In this document: positions 32,440 through 41,674 of the stretch, piece after piece
Layout of the letters: each line of letters starts with the position of its first letter
How positions within the stretch are numbered: position 1 is the stretch's first letter
Origin: Streptomyces broussonetiae
GTDB taxonomy: Bacteria > Actinomycetota > Actinomycetes > Streptomycetales > Streptomycetaceae
Reading direction: 5' to 3'
Assembly (NCBI RefSeq): GCF_009796285.1
Contig: NZ_CP047020.1
Location: forward strand, 7,750,001 to 7,814,000
DNA: 64,000 nucleotides
Program-made: the position numbers and the translations under genes
Notes under the pieces: model-generated
Database searches by the model: none
The model's input: only the letters and a program-made list of their open reading frames with translations
Told to the model about the DNA's origin: nothing

Positions 32440-32643
32440 ATGGCTTCTGGCAACGGCGTCGAACGGTCTGGCGAGGAGATCGCGGTCGGCCCCATCGACG
32501 GATCCCTCAAGGGTTCCACCGAGGACCCCGACGAGGACTCCAACGACGGCGAGGGCACCTCCGCCGATCCGGCCCCGGCGGCGAGCGCGGACCGATCGCG
32601 TGAGTACCGACGGAAGGCCGGCGTGGTGTACCGGCCGGTCTGA
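32440..32643 (+). CDS. Small acidic protein, uncertain
   Basis: A 67-residue frame from an ATG eight bases after GGAG. It reads MASGNGVERSGEEIAVGPID and has an acidic, disordered-looking centre (STEDPDEDSNDGEG) and a basic tail. Composition differs from the Arg-rich noise frames. It could be a real small gene between the regulator and the protease, or chance. Confidence 0.35.
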   Translation: MASGNGVERSGEEIAVGPIDGSLKGSTEDPDEDSNDGEGTSADPAPAASADRSREYRRKAGVVYRPV

Positions 32644-32693
32644 CCAGCACCCACTCGAGTCGGCCCGGCCGACGCACCCTCCCGAGAAGAGCG

Positions 32694-35600
32694 ATGCACA
32701 GACCAATACGGATATGGGCCGCCGGGATGGCGGTCGCTTGCGCAGTGGCGTCCGGCCTGATGGCCGTCGCCCCGGCGCAAGCGGCGCCCACCCTGGCCAG
32801 CGGCACCCCGCAGAGCACAGCGACCTACAAGCCCGCCGGATGCGCCGTCCCCCTACCTGCCTCCGAGCAGAAGGGGGGCGCGCCCTACGCCACCTGCGAC
32901 CTCATGGGCGTGACCGACAGTCACGGCACCCTGGCCGCGGGTTCGTCGACCCCGCCCGCCACCGCCCTCGCCCCGAAGGACCTCAGGACTGCGTACGACC
33001 TGCCCTCGGGCGGCTCGGGCGAGACGGTCGCCATCGTCGACGCCGGCGGCTATGCGACCGCCGAGGCCGACCTGGCCGTCTTCCGCAGCACCTACGGCCT
33101 TCCCGCGTGTACGACGGCGAACGGCTGCTTCACCAAGCTCGACCAGGACGGCGGCCACAACTACCCACCGCAGGACGGCGACTGGTCGATGGAGACTGCG
33201 CTCGATCTCGACGCTGTCTCCGCCGCCTGTCCGGCGTGCCGCATCCTGCTGGTCCAGGCCGACTCGGCCGGTATCGACGACCTCGGCCAGGCCGAGGACA
33301 CCGCTGCCGCCCACCACCCCGCGGCCATCTCCAACTCCTACGGCATCCCCCGCGAGGGTGGCGGCTTCCCCGCGGCGTACGACCACTACTACGACCACCC
33401 CGGTATCGCGGTCACCGCATCCACCGGCGACTACGGCAACACCGTGAACTGGCCCGCGTCGAACGGGAACGTCGTCGCCGTCGGCGGGACGACGCTGACC
33501 CGCGACGACACCACCGCCCGCGGCTGGACCGAGGCGGCCTGGGCATCGGGCGGCTCGGGCTGCTCGAGATTCGAACCGAAACCGGCGTACCAGCAGGGGA
33601 TCGACACCGGCTGCGACAACCGTGCCATCGCCGACGTCTCCGCGGACGCCGACCCGGCCACCGGTCTCGGCATCTACAACTCGACCCCGACGGTCGGCGG
33701 CTGGCTCCAGGTCGGCGGCACTTCGCTCTCGTCGCCGCTCGTCGCCGCGATGTACGCCCTCGCGGGCACCCCGACGCCCGGTACCTACCCGGTCACCTAC
33801 CCGTACGCCGACACCCACGCCGGCGACCTCACCGACGTCACCGCCGGCTCCGACGGCTTCTGCGGCAACCAGCTCTGCGACGCCCGCCACGGCTGGGACG
33901 GCCCGACCGGGCTCGGTACGCCCGTCGGCGTCGGCGCGTTCCGCCAGGGTCCGCACGGTCTGGTGGCCGGCACCGTGCGCGGCACCGGCTCGGCAACGGC
34001 CAACGGCCCGATTCCGGGTGCCGCCGTCACCGCCACCGACGGGGACGGCCGCAGCTACGGCGCCACGACCGACGCGTCGGGCGGCTTCGACCTCGCCCCG
34101 GCACCGGGCACCTACCACCTGACTCTCGCGCAGTTCGGCTATGCGACGACCACCGCCACGGTGAAGATCACCGAGGGGAGCACGGCGAAGGAGTCCATCA
34201 CCCTGCACGCCCTGCCCACCCACGTCGTCTCCGGCACCGTCACCGACGCCTCGCGCCACGGCTGGCCGCTCGCCGCGGCGATCACCGTCGACGGCTACCC
34301 CGGCGGCGTGGTCGACACCGACCCGGTCACCGGCCGATACGCCGTCCGGCTGCCGGACCACGGGAACTACAAGCTGCACGTCTCGGCGACCCTGCCGGGC
34401 TACAAGACGGCGGACGACACCCTTGCCGTCGGCTCCGGCGACGTACGCCATGACGTGCGGCTGTCCGTGGACGCGAGCGCCTGCACCGCGCTCGGCTACC
34501 ACTTCGGGTACAAGGGAACCACGACCGACTTCGAGGGCTGGCCCGGCGGAAAACCGCAGGACGGCTGGACGGTCACCGACGACAGCGGCTCCGGGGTCAC
34601 CTGGCGCTTCGACGACCCGGCTCACTACGGCAACGACACCGGCGGCACCGGCCAGTTCGCCGAGGTCGACTCCCGTTCCGGTGACATCGGCAGCCGCGTG
34701 ACGAGCAGCCTGGTCTCGCCGCTGCTCGACCTGAGCGGCGATGCCACGCCGATCGTCTCCTTCGACAACTCCTTCTTCAGGGGGATCCACACCCCGGCCA
34801 ACGCATCCGTGGAGGTGAGCGTCGACGGCGGACAGACCTGGACCTCGGTCCGGAATTTCACACTCCCCTCCATCGGCCCCGAGGTCGTCGCGATTCCTCA
34901 GGCTGCCGGCAAGAGCAACGTACAGGTGCGGTTCCGGTACGACGCGGCCCACTCGTACTTCTGGAAGGTCGACAACGTCTTCATCGGCAACCGCTCCTGC
35001 GATGCCACCGCCGGCGGGCTCGTGGCCGGCACCGTCGACGACGCCAACACGGGCAAGGCACTCTCCGGTGCCACCGTCAGCGTGGCCGGCACCCCGACGG
35101 CTTCGACGACCAACGGCGCCTACGAGCTCTTCGCGTCCGCTTCGGCCGCCGACAGCTCCGGCCGGACCACGCTGGGGGTCGTCGACGGCGCGTACACCGG
35201 CTCGACCGCACAGGTCACCGTCGCCCGCGATCAGGTAACCCGTAAGGACTGGCGCCTGGGCGCCGGCCGGATCAGCGTCTCCGGCGACTCGCTGCGGGTC
35301 GCCCAGCCGCTGGGCCGCTCGACGACCCGGACCGTGACACTCCGCAACACCGGCACCGCACCCGTCCACGTCGTCCTCAACCCGCAGGACGGCTCGTACA
35401 CGCCCAACTCCCGCTCGGGCAGCCCGAGGCAGTCCGGCGCCGGGGCACCGGTCCGGCACGTCGGTGGCGACTTCACCCCCCGGTCGCTGGTCGCCGATGA
35501 GACGCACAGGGTCGCGGCACCGACGGGCTCGACCGACGCGACCGCCGTGGCGAGTGCCACCGCCTGGACGACCGCCGACGCTCTGCCGACGCCGGTGATG

Positions 35601-36620
35601 GACAGCGGCTCGGTGACGCTCGACGGGAAGGTTTACGTCTTCGGCGGGACCGACGGGGCGAACCTGCTGTTCAAGTCCTACGTCCACGACCCGGCCACCG
35701 GCGGGTGGCAGCGGCTGGCGAACATGCCGGAGGGGCTGGAGAAGCCCGGTGTGGAGGCGGTCGACGGCGAGATCTACGTCGTCGGCGGCTGGAACAGCAC
35801 TCGCAACGCCTCAGCAGCGGTGTACCGCTACGACCCGAAGCACGACTCGTGGTCCTCGGTGGCGTCGCTCCCCGCGGGCGTCGCCGCCGGCGGCACGGCG
35901 GTCCTCGGCGGCCGGCTCTACGTGGTCGCCGGCTGCGGCGGCGACTGCTTCCCGGCCTCGCAGGCGACCTACGTCTACGATCCCCAGGCCGATGCCTGGA
36001 GCCAGGTGGCGAACTACCCGATCACGGACGAGTGGCTCTCCTGCGCCGGCATCGACGGCCAGGTCGTCTGCGTCGGCGGGTACGATCCGCTCAGCGGCGA
36101 GGACACGACGGCTACGTACGCCTTTGACCCGGTCACCGGCAAGTGGACTGTGCGGGCCGACCTGCCGTACGCGAACTGGGCGATGGCTTCCGCGTCCTCC
36201 GGCGGTCGGCTGCAGCTGGTCGGCGGAGTCAGCGGCGGACAGCTGACCAACCAAGCCGAGGAGTACGACCCGGCCACCGACTCCTGGTCGGCTCTGCCGA
36301 CGGCCAACGCGCTGGTCTACCGCGGCAGCGGCGCCTGCGGACTGTACGTCGTCGGCGGCTCGGACGCCTACCACGCGGTCACCGGCGTCGAGCAGCTCCC
36401 GGGCTACGGCGACTGCGGCAGCTCGGGGGCCGCCACCTGGCTGTCGGCACCGCATAACGTCACCGTCGACCCGGGCGCCACGGTGAAGGTGCGGGTCACC
36501 CTGAACGCGGGCGCGGTCGACCAGGTCGGCACCTACACGAGCGGGCTGACCGTCGACACCGACTCGCCGTACGCCGTCCCGGCGCTCGCCGCCACGATGA
36601 AGGTGGTCGGCACACAGTGA
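32694..36620 (+). CDS. Secreted S53 (sedolisin) protease with regulatory-like and kelch domains
   Basis: A 1308-residue protein with a signal peptide (MHRPIRIWAAGMAVACAVAS, Ala-x-Ala at about 31). The S53 catalytic domain spans about 70-420: Glu and Asp in DWSMETALDLDAVSAACPAC, an oxyanion Asp region near ASTGDYGNTV, and the nucleophile Ser in VGGTSLSSPLVAAMYALAG. Two carboxypeptidase-regulatory-like beta-sandwich units follow (GTVRGTGSATANGPIPGAAV, GTVTDASRHG), then a jelly-roll segment near 600-780 and a third such unit. Kelch repeats run from about 960 (GKVYVFGGTDGANL, GEIYVVGGWNSTRN, GRLYVVAGCGGD) and a C-terminal Ig-like domain ends the protein. There is no obvious propeptide Pro/His processing motif. 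It probably acts outside the cell on proteins. Confidence 0.92.
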   Translation: MHRPIRIWAAGMAVACAVASGLMAVAPAQAAPTLASGTPQSTATYKPAGCAVPLPASEQKGGAPYATCDLMGVTDSHGTLAAGSSTPPATALAPKDLRTAYDLPSGGSGETVAIVDAGGYATAEADLAVFRSTYGLPACTTANGCFTKLDQDGGHNYPPQDGDWSMETALDLDAVSAACPACRILLVQADSAGIDDLGQAEDTAAAHHPAAISNSYGIPREGGGFPAAYDHYYDHPGIAVTASTGDYGNTVNWPASNGNVVAVGGTTLTRDDTTARGWTEAAWASGGSGCSRFEPKPAYQQGIDTGCDNRAIADVSADADPATGLGIYNSTPTVGGWLQVGGTSLSSPLVAAMYALAGTPTPGTYPVTYPYADTHAGDLTDVTAGSDGFCGNQLCDARHGWDGPTGLGTPVGVGAFRQGPHGLVAGTVRGTGSATANGPIPGAAVTATDGDGRSYGATTDASGGFDLAPAPGTYHLTLAQFGYATTTATVKITEGSTAKESITLHALPTHVVSGTVTDASRHGWPLAAAITVDGYPGGVVDTDPVTGRYAVRLPDHGNYKLHVSATLPGYKTADDTLAVGSGDVRHDVRLSVDASACTALGYHFGYKGTTTDFEGWPGGKPQDGWTVTDDSGSGVTWRFDDPAHYGNDTGGTGQFAEVDSRSGDIGSRVTSSLVSPLLDLSGDATPIVSFDNSFFRGIHTPANASVEVSVDGGQTWTSVRNFTLPSIGPEVVAIPQAAGKSNVQVRFRYDAAHSYFWKVDNVFIGNRSCDATAGGLVAGTVDDANTGKALSGATVSVAGTPTASTTNGAYELFASASAADSSGRTTLGVVDGAYTGSTAQVTVARDQVTRKDWRLGAGRISVSGDSLRVAQPLGRSTTRTVTLRNTGTAPVHVVLNPQDGSYTPNSRSGSPRQSGAGAPVRHVGGDFTPRSLVADETHRVAAPTGSTDATAVASATAWTTADALPTPVMDSGSVTLDGKVYVFGGTDGANLLFKSYVHDPATGGWQRLANMPEGLEKPGVEAVDGEIYVVGGWNSTRNASAAVYRYDPKHDSWSSVASLPAGVAAGGTAVLGGRLYVVAGCGGDCFPASQATYVYDPQADAWSQVANYPITDEWLSCAGIDGQVVCVGGYDPLSGEDTTATYAFDPVTGKWTVRADLPYANWAMASASSGGRLQLVGGVSGGQLTNQAEEYDPATDSWSALPTANALVYRGSGACGLYVVGGSDAYHAVTGVEQLPGYGDCGSSGAATWLSAPHNVTVDPGATVKVRVTLNAGAVDQVGTYTSGLTVDTDSPYAVPALAATMKVVGTQ

Positions 36621-36665
36621 CCGCGGACGGCTGACTGCCCACGGCCGGCCGAATGGGCACGACCT

Positions 36666-36703
36666 GACGGGGCTCCCGGAAACCTGGACCCGGGAGCCTC
36701 GTC
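36666..36703 (+). terminator. Terminator of the S53 protease gene
   Basis: Fourteen-base arms (gacggggctcccgg and ccgggagcctcgtc, one mismatch) with a 10-base loop lie 46 bp past the stop. Confidence 0.8.
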
Positions 36704-36709
36704 CCGCGA

Positions 36710-37031
36710 TCAGTACCGCGCCCGGGGGCATCGCCGTCTCCCACATGGTGGGGACCTGCGCCCACAGCCGGAAAGCTCCGGCAGCGCGCCGTGGCAGCAC
36801 CGGGGTCGGCACCATCGGGGAGCCGCTCCACTCCGCGCACGCGCCGACCAGGATCGCCGTCTTGGCGAACACACGCCCCAGGCAGGGAAGCAGGGGAGCG
36901 ACCGCCGGCGTACCGACGCGGCAGGAGTCGGGCCCCACCGTGCCCCAGCACGCGAACTTGCCCCGGCCCGCCTGCGGCACCAGCACCGTGCTCCGCCCAC
37001 ACCACAAGGAAACCGCAGTACCCGTCGACAA
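36710..37031 (-). pseudogene. Unrecognised minus-strand coding remnant
   Basis: The minus strand carries a stretch with normal amino-acid composition: STVLVPQAGRGKFACWGTVG, AVAPLLPCLGRVFAKTAILV, then AAGAFRLWAQVPTMWETAMP and PGAVLIAG. It has a possible GTG start at 37031 but no stop until it runs antisense into the protease gene, so the real 3' end appears lost. The family is not recognised and the call is weak. Confidence 0.25.
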
Positions 37032-37086
37032 TCAGGGACTTGTTCCGGTGCCTGCGGACGCATGGAAGAGTCGAAGGAGTCATCTC

Positions 37087-37956
37087 ATGCACATGAAGGA
37101 AGAACTCGCCTGCGCCTATGCACGGGCCACCTGGAACATGGTGGAGCCCTTCCACGGAGCCGTGTACTTCGCTCCCGAGGCCCAGGCCCGATACGCGGAG
37201 CTGGGAGTCGATGGCAGGGCCGGCTACTTCGGTTCGCGTGCCGCGGCCCTGGGTCCGGCATCCGCCGAACTGGTGATCGCCACCTTCTACAACTTCAGCC
37301 CGGAGCTGGTGCGCAGTGTGGTTCCCGCGGTATGGAAGACAGCGTCGCCGGAGCAACTGCTGGCGGCTCGGCTGGCGGCCGTCGATGCCACGCTGCGCCG
37401 CATCCTCGGCCCCGCCGTCCGCTCCTCCAAGATGGAGCGCGCTGCGGAACTGGCCCAGGAAGCGGCCCGAGTGACACTGCTCCATCCTCAGGGCCGCCCG
37501 CTCTTCGCCGCGCACGCTGCCCTGCCCTGGCCGCACGAACCACACCTGGCGCTTTGGCAGGCACAGACGCTGCTGCGTGAGTTCCGCGGCGACGGCCACA
37601 TCGCGACGCTGCTCGCCGCCGGGCTGGACGGGATCGAAGCGCTGGTCACACATGCTGCCGCGGGCCCGGTGGCTGCCGAGGGCCTTCGGAGGACTCGGGC
37701 CTGGTCCGAGGGCCAGTGGGCGCAGGCAGCACAGCGGCTGCGCGAGCGCGGCTGGCTGGCAGAGGGCCCCGACCTCGCCTTCACCCTGGAAGGACGGGAG
37801 CGACGCGCGATGGTGGAGCACACCACCGACGAGCTGGCCGCGCTGCCGTATGTCGCGATAGGCCCTGAGAAGTGTGCCGAGTTGCGCCGTCTGGTCAGGC
37901 CCTACAGCGTGGCCCTGGCCGAGGAGCTGTTGCCCTGGCGTGTCGGCAGCCTCTGA
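37087..37956 (+). CDS. SCO6745-family helix-rich protein
   Basis: A 289-residue protein whose ATG follows GAAGGAG by six bases. It matches the actinobacterial SCO6745 pattern: ARATWNMVEPFHGAVYFAPE near the N-terminus, GRAGYFGSRAAALGPASAEL, VIATFYNFSPELVRSVVPAV, HPQGRPLFAAHAALPWP and HLALWQAQTLLREFRGDGHI. The C-terminal third resembles a winged helix (RTRAWSEGQWAQAAQRLRER, GWLAEG). The biochemical role of the family is not established. It stands alone, 150 bp before an HTH regulator on the same strand. Confidence 0.85.
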   Translation: MHMKEELACAYARATWNMVEPFHGAVYFAPEAQARYAELGVDGRAGYFGSRAAALGPASAELVIATFYNFSPELVRSVVPAVWKTASPEQLLAARLAAVDATLRRILGPAVRSSKMERAAELAQEAARVTLLHPQGRPLFAAHAALPWPHEPHLALWQAQTLLREFRGDGHIATLLAAGLDGIEALVTHAAAGPVAAEGLRRTRAWSEGQWAQAAQRLRERGWLAEGPDLAFTLEGRERRAMVEHTTDELAALPYVAIGPEKCAELRRLVRPYSVALAEELLPWRVGSL

Positions 37957-38121
37957 TCGCTGATACCGATGCCGATCGTGGGATGCCAGGGCTGCGGCGA
38001 GGCCGACACAGACCGGGACTCCGCTGGCCGGCATGTCAGCCCAGGCGGAGTGTGGCAGGGATGGCCCGGTGCCGAGTCGGGCCGGGTGGGTGGTTGGTTG
38101 ACAGGAATGACCGGAACACAC

Positions 38122-39099
38122 ATGGAACTTGACGTCGTCGGACTCAGCGACGCCTCACAACTCGTGTACAGCACCCTGGTGGGGCTGCGCCCCAGTACGG
38201 CCTCGGAGGTCGCCGATGCCTGCGGGTTGCGCCTGGGCACGGCCGGCCGGTATTTGTCCGCGTTGGTGAAGGACGGCCTTGCCACCAAGGCGGCGGGCCG
38301 TCCCCCACGCTTCACCGCAGCGGCTCCCGATGTGGCGGTCACCGAGCTGATCCACGAACGTGAGCGCCGGCTCGACGCGGCTCGCTCTGTGGTGCGGCAG
38401 CTCGCCGAGAAGCACCGTGAGGCCCGTCGGATCAGCGACCCGAACATCGCTGTCGAACTGATCACCGGTCATGAGGACATCAGTGCGGCCGTCTCCCGGC
38501 TCACTGCGAGCGCTCGGCGCCAGCTGCGCGCCTTCGACCGTCCGCCCTATGTCGAGCGTCCGGGCAGCAACCTGGAGAACCAGCGTCGCCGGCAGCACGT
38601 CGGTGTCGGCCATCGTGTCATCTACGACCGGGCCGCCGTGGCGTGGCCGGGGCGCTTGCGGGACGACATCCTGCCGAGCGTCCGTATCGGTGAGGAAGCC
38701 CGGGTTCGGGAGAAGTTGCCCCTGAAGCTTGTGATCGCGGACGACAGATGGGCGGTCATTCCCTTCAGCCTCGCCACCGGTGGCCATTCCGTGGCCTACC
38801 TCGTACACCGCTCACCCATGCTCGCCGCGCTGGAGGCTCTCTTCGAGGCCGAGTGGGAGCGCGCGACCCCGGTGCGGGACACCAAGCCGCCGGCGGGAGG
38901 AACCGGCGGCCCGGACGCCGATACCCTGGCCCTCCTCGGCCTGCTCGCCTCCGGCTGTACGGATGCGGCCATCGCCCGTACGCAGGGCTGGAGCCAACGC
39001 ACCACCCAGCGCCGTATCCAACGTCTGATGACGGAACTGGGTGCAGCCACCCGCTTCCAGGCCGCGGCCCAAGCCGCCCGCCGCGGCTGGCTGCACTGA
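38122..39099 (+). CDS. Helix-turn-helix regulator with TrmB-like N-terminus and C-terminal HTH
   Basis: A protein of about 325 residues. The start is uncertain between ATG 38107 and ATG 38122; the latter gives the usual beginning MELDVVGLSDASQLVY. The N-terminal winged helix (RPSTASEVADACGLRLGTAG, RYLSALVKDGLATKAAGRPP) is followed by a coiled segment and an effector-like domain. The C-terminal helix-turn-helix (DTLALLGLLASGCTDAAIAR, TQGWSQRTTQRRIQRLM) is LuxR-like. Such proteins are common uncharacterised regulators in Streptomyces. No target could be read. Confidence 0.8.
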   Translation: MELDVVGLSDASQLVYSTLVGLRPSTASEVADACGLRLGTAGRYLSALVKDGLATKAAGRPPRFTAAAPDVAVTELIHERERRLDAARSVVRQLAEKHREARRISDPNIAVELITGHEDISAAVSRLTASARRQLRAFDRPPYVERPGSNLENQRRRQHVGVGHRVIYDRAAVAWPGRLRDDILPSVRIGEEARVREKLPLKLVIADDRWAVIPFSLATGGHSVAYLVHRSPMLAALEALFEAEWERATPVRDTKPPAGGTGGPDADTLALLGLLASGCTDAAIARTQGWSQRTTQRRIQRLMTELGAATRFQAAAQAARRGWLH

Positions 39100-39582
39100 G
39101 CCAGGCCAGTGGGCACCGACGGCTGCCTCGCCAGCTGCGGCGGCGTCGCCCCCGTGCCTCGCGACTGTGGCAGGATCAGCGGCAGCGTCTGTGCCCGCAG
39201 ATCTACCTGCCTGGCATCTACGCCCAGCGGATCGTGGCGCTCACCCCTCAAGATTATCGGGCGGGGACGGGCGGAAGCCCGCCCAGCGCACACATGACGG
39301 CTCGGGCGGCCCTCTGCCCGCGGGTCCAGGCCATCAGGAAGGCGCCGTCCTCTTCTCGGTCTGCTAGTCATCGGCTTCACTCTGCCGGCGGTCTTGCCGT
39401 TGCAGCGTGCCCTGGCGCCACCAAAGGGACCGGGGTACGAGGCCGCCCGCAACTCTCTGGTTGTTCCGCCCGTGAGTGGAAGCGCGAGCCTCCGGAGGCC
39501 TCCAACCATCTCTCACCGCAAAATGGATATAAGCCGCTCCCCTCCTGGAGGAGACGATACCGGCGATTCGGAGGCACAGACG
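39100..39582. other. Intergenic region upstream of the decarboxylase gene
   Basis: No convincing coding frame is present. The last 60 bases contain an A+T-richer patch (aaaatggatataagccgctc, 39520-39539) that may hold the promoter of the decarboxylase gene. A longer in-frame extension upstream of 39583 lacks a ribosome site. Confidence 0.3.
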
Positions 39583-41304
39583 ATGTCCACCAGCCCGAGC
39601 CGATGGATGACGATCGGCGACTTCCTGCTCCGGCGCCTGAAGGAGGCCGGCGTCGGGCACCTCTTCGGCGTCCCTGGTGACTTCAACCTCGAACTGCTGC
39701 AGCAGCTTCAGGACACGGGCACGCTGAAATGGGTCGGCAACTGCAGTGAGCTGAACGCGTCCTATGCAGCGGACGGCTACGCCCGGCTGAACGGCATGGG
39801 TGCGCTCCTCGTGACGAACGCCGTCGGCGCCCTGAGCGCGATCAACGGGGTCGCCGGCTCCTACAGCGAGCACGTGCCGGTGGTCTGTATCTGCGGGTCG
39901 ATACCGCTCAAGTCCATCGATCGCGGCCTGGGGATGCACCACACGATGGCCGACGGCACATGGGACCGCTTCCTCGGCGCCTACGCGCAGGTGACCGCCG
40001 CGCAGGCGCGACTGACGCCGCACAACGCGGTCACCGAGATCGACAGGCTGATCCTCACCGCGTGGCGGGAAAAGCTCCCGGTGTATCTGGAACTGCCTTC
40101 CGACATCGCCTACCTCGACATTGAGGTCCCCGAGGCCCCGCTGGTGCTCGCGCAACCGCCCAGCGACCCGGAACGGCTGCGGTCGTGCATCACCGCAATC
40201 GCAGACCACCTGTCCGCCGCCAAGTCACCGGCGGTCCTGGTGGATCTGGACGCGGACCGGTTCGGCGTGGCAGCCGACGTCATGGGACTGGCCGAGAAAT
40301 TGCGGCTCCCCGTAGCAGTGATCAGCACAGCCAAGGCGGTCATCGACGAGACGTTCCCCTATTACGTCGGCATCTACAACGGCCGGGCAAGCGAGCCGCA
40401 CGTGCGCGCGGCGATCGAGACCAGCGACTGCCTGCTCTCCATCGGCTACCGGCCGATCGAGGTGACCACGGGCGACTTCACCGCTTCGCTGCCCGCCGAC
40501 ACGATCCAAGCCCGCAGCCACTCGGTGGACATCGGCGATGACAACTATCAGGCGGTGACGCTCCAGGAAGTCATCCGCGGCGTACTGGACACCGTCCCGC
40601 ACGGCACGAGCCGCGCTGCACCACAGCGGGGGGCTACAGGGCGAGGGGCTACGGCGACAGGGGCCCCCGCAGGCGGCTCCACCAACCTGACGCAGGCCGC
40701 GTACTGGCAAGCAATCCAGAGCTACCTCCGGGCTGGGGACGTGCTCCTCCTCGACAACGGGACGTCGTACGCCCTGCTCGGCCTGCAGCTGCCACCGGAC
40801 TGCACCTTCGTCGGATCGATCAACTGGGGTTCGATCGGCTACTCGGTCGCTGCCCTGCTCGGCACGCTGACCGCAGCGCCGGACCGTCGCCACCTGCTGT
40901 TCCTGGGTGATGGCTCGTTCCAGCTGACCGCGCAGGAGCTGTCGACCATCCTGCGGCACGACCACAAGCCGGTGATCTTCCTGATCAACAACGGCGGATA
41001 CACCATCGAACGCGGTTACCTCGGCAAGACCGAGCAGTACAACGACATCGCGACCTGGGCCTACGCGGATCTGCCGCGGGTGCTCCGCCCGGACACCACG
41101 GCGCGATCGTTCGTCGTCAAGACTCCCGCGGACCTGGCGGAGGCCCTCAGCGCGCCCAACGACACGCTGATCTTCATCGAGGCGGTCATGGATCCCTACG
41201 ACGCTCCCGCCGCGGTCATGGCCAGCAGCAACACCGGCGCGGACATCGACTACGGGCCTCGCGGCCCGCAGCACCGCGACAACGCCCAACTCCGGCCGGC
41301 CTGA
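39583..41304 (+). CDS. Indolepyruvate/pyruvate decarboxylase-type ThDP enzyme
   Basis: A 573-residue protein starting at an ATG eight bases after GGAGG. The N-terminal PYR domain has FGVPGDFNLELLQQLQ and the cofactor-activating Glu in GNCSELNASYAADGYARLNG; a His pair sits in LGMHHTMADG. The C-terminal domain has the ThDP motif GDGS...NN (FLGDGSFQLTAQELSTILRH, DHKPVIFLINNGGYTIERGY). Known members decarboxylate pyruvate, phenylpyruvate or indole-3-pyruvate to aldehydes; the substrate cannot be fixed here. A Gly/Ala-rich linker (about residues 345-368) is longer than usual. A truncated second copy of its 3' end lies at 46868-47177. Confidence 0.92.
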   Translation: MSTSPSRWMTIGDFLLRRLKEAGVGHLFGVPGDFNLELLQQLQDTGTLKWVGNCSELNASYAADGYARLNGMGALLVTNAVGALSAINGVAGSYSEHVPVVCICGSIPLKSIDRGLGMHHTMADGTWDRFLGAYAQVTAAQARLTPHNAVTEIDRLILTAWREKLPVYLELPSDIAYLDIEVPEAPLVLAQPPSDPERLRSCITAIADHLSAAKSPAVLVDLDADRFGVAADVMGLAEKLRLPVAVISTAKAVIDETFPYYVGIYNGRASEPHVRAAIETSDCLLSIGYRPIEVTTGDFTASLPADTIQARSHSVDIGDDNYQAVTLQEVIRGVLDTVPHGTSRAAPQRGATGRGATATGAPAGGSTNLTQAAYWQAIQSYLRAGDVLLLDNGTSYALLGLQLPPDCTFVGSINWGSIGYSVAALLGTLTAAPDRRHLLFLGDGSFQLTAQELSTILRHDHKPVIFLINNGGYTIERGYLGKTEQYNDIATWAYADLPRVLRPDTTARSFVVKTPADLAEALSAPNDTLIFIEAVMDPYDAPAAVMASSNTGADIDYGPRGPQHRDNAQLRPA

Positions 41305-41331
41305 CTTTTCAGCGACGCGAAACTGCGGAGG

Positions 41332-41620
41332 TCAGTAGTTCAGCCGGGGGTCGACGGGAAGGGTATAAAAAGCCCTGACGATGTCGACCTGATCCTTGCC
41401 TTCGAAGGCGTCGAGGAGTTCGGTGACGACTTTGGCAAGCTCTGCGCGTAGGCCGTAGATGACTCTGGGACTGTGCGGGGGACCGAACGGACCGTTGCTC
41501 GTGTCGTTCCTCAGCCACAATGCCGTTCGCCAGGCTCCACACCTCGTAGTAGGCCCGGGCCCAGGCTGGAGTAGCCAGTGACGGGTGGGCTTGGCGGGTG
41601 CGGGTAGCCCGGCATCTCAA
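41332..41620 (-). pseudogene. Frameshifted small gene of unknown function
   Basis: Upstream, one minus-strand frame reads SLATPAWARAYYEVWSLANG I. A neighbouring frame then continues LRNDTSNGPFGPPHSPRVIY, GLRAELAKVVTELLDAFEGK and DQVDIVRAFYTLPVDPRLNY to the stop. The join near 41520 needs a single-base shift, and both halves have coding composition. The family is not recognised. Either a sequencing error or a true frameshift would explain it. Confidence 0.55.
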
Positions 41621-41674
41621 TGGCGCAGTCCGGCGGGAACTCCGGGCGGGCGCGGAGTGATGCGCGTCGCAAAC

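Noticed and set aside
32853..35687. A 944-codon open frame antisense to the S53 protease gene
   Set aside because: Its composition is Val/Gly/Arg-rich and repetitive, as expected of a shadow. The protease reading frame explains the same DNA.
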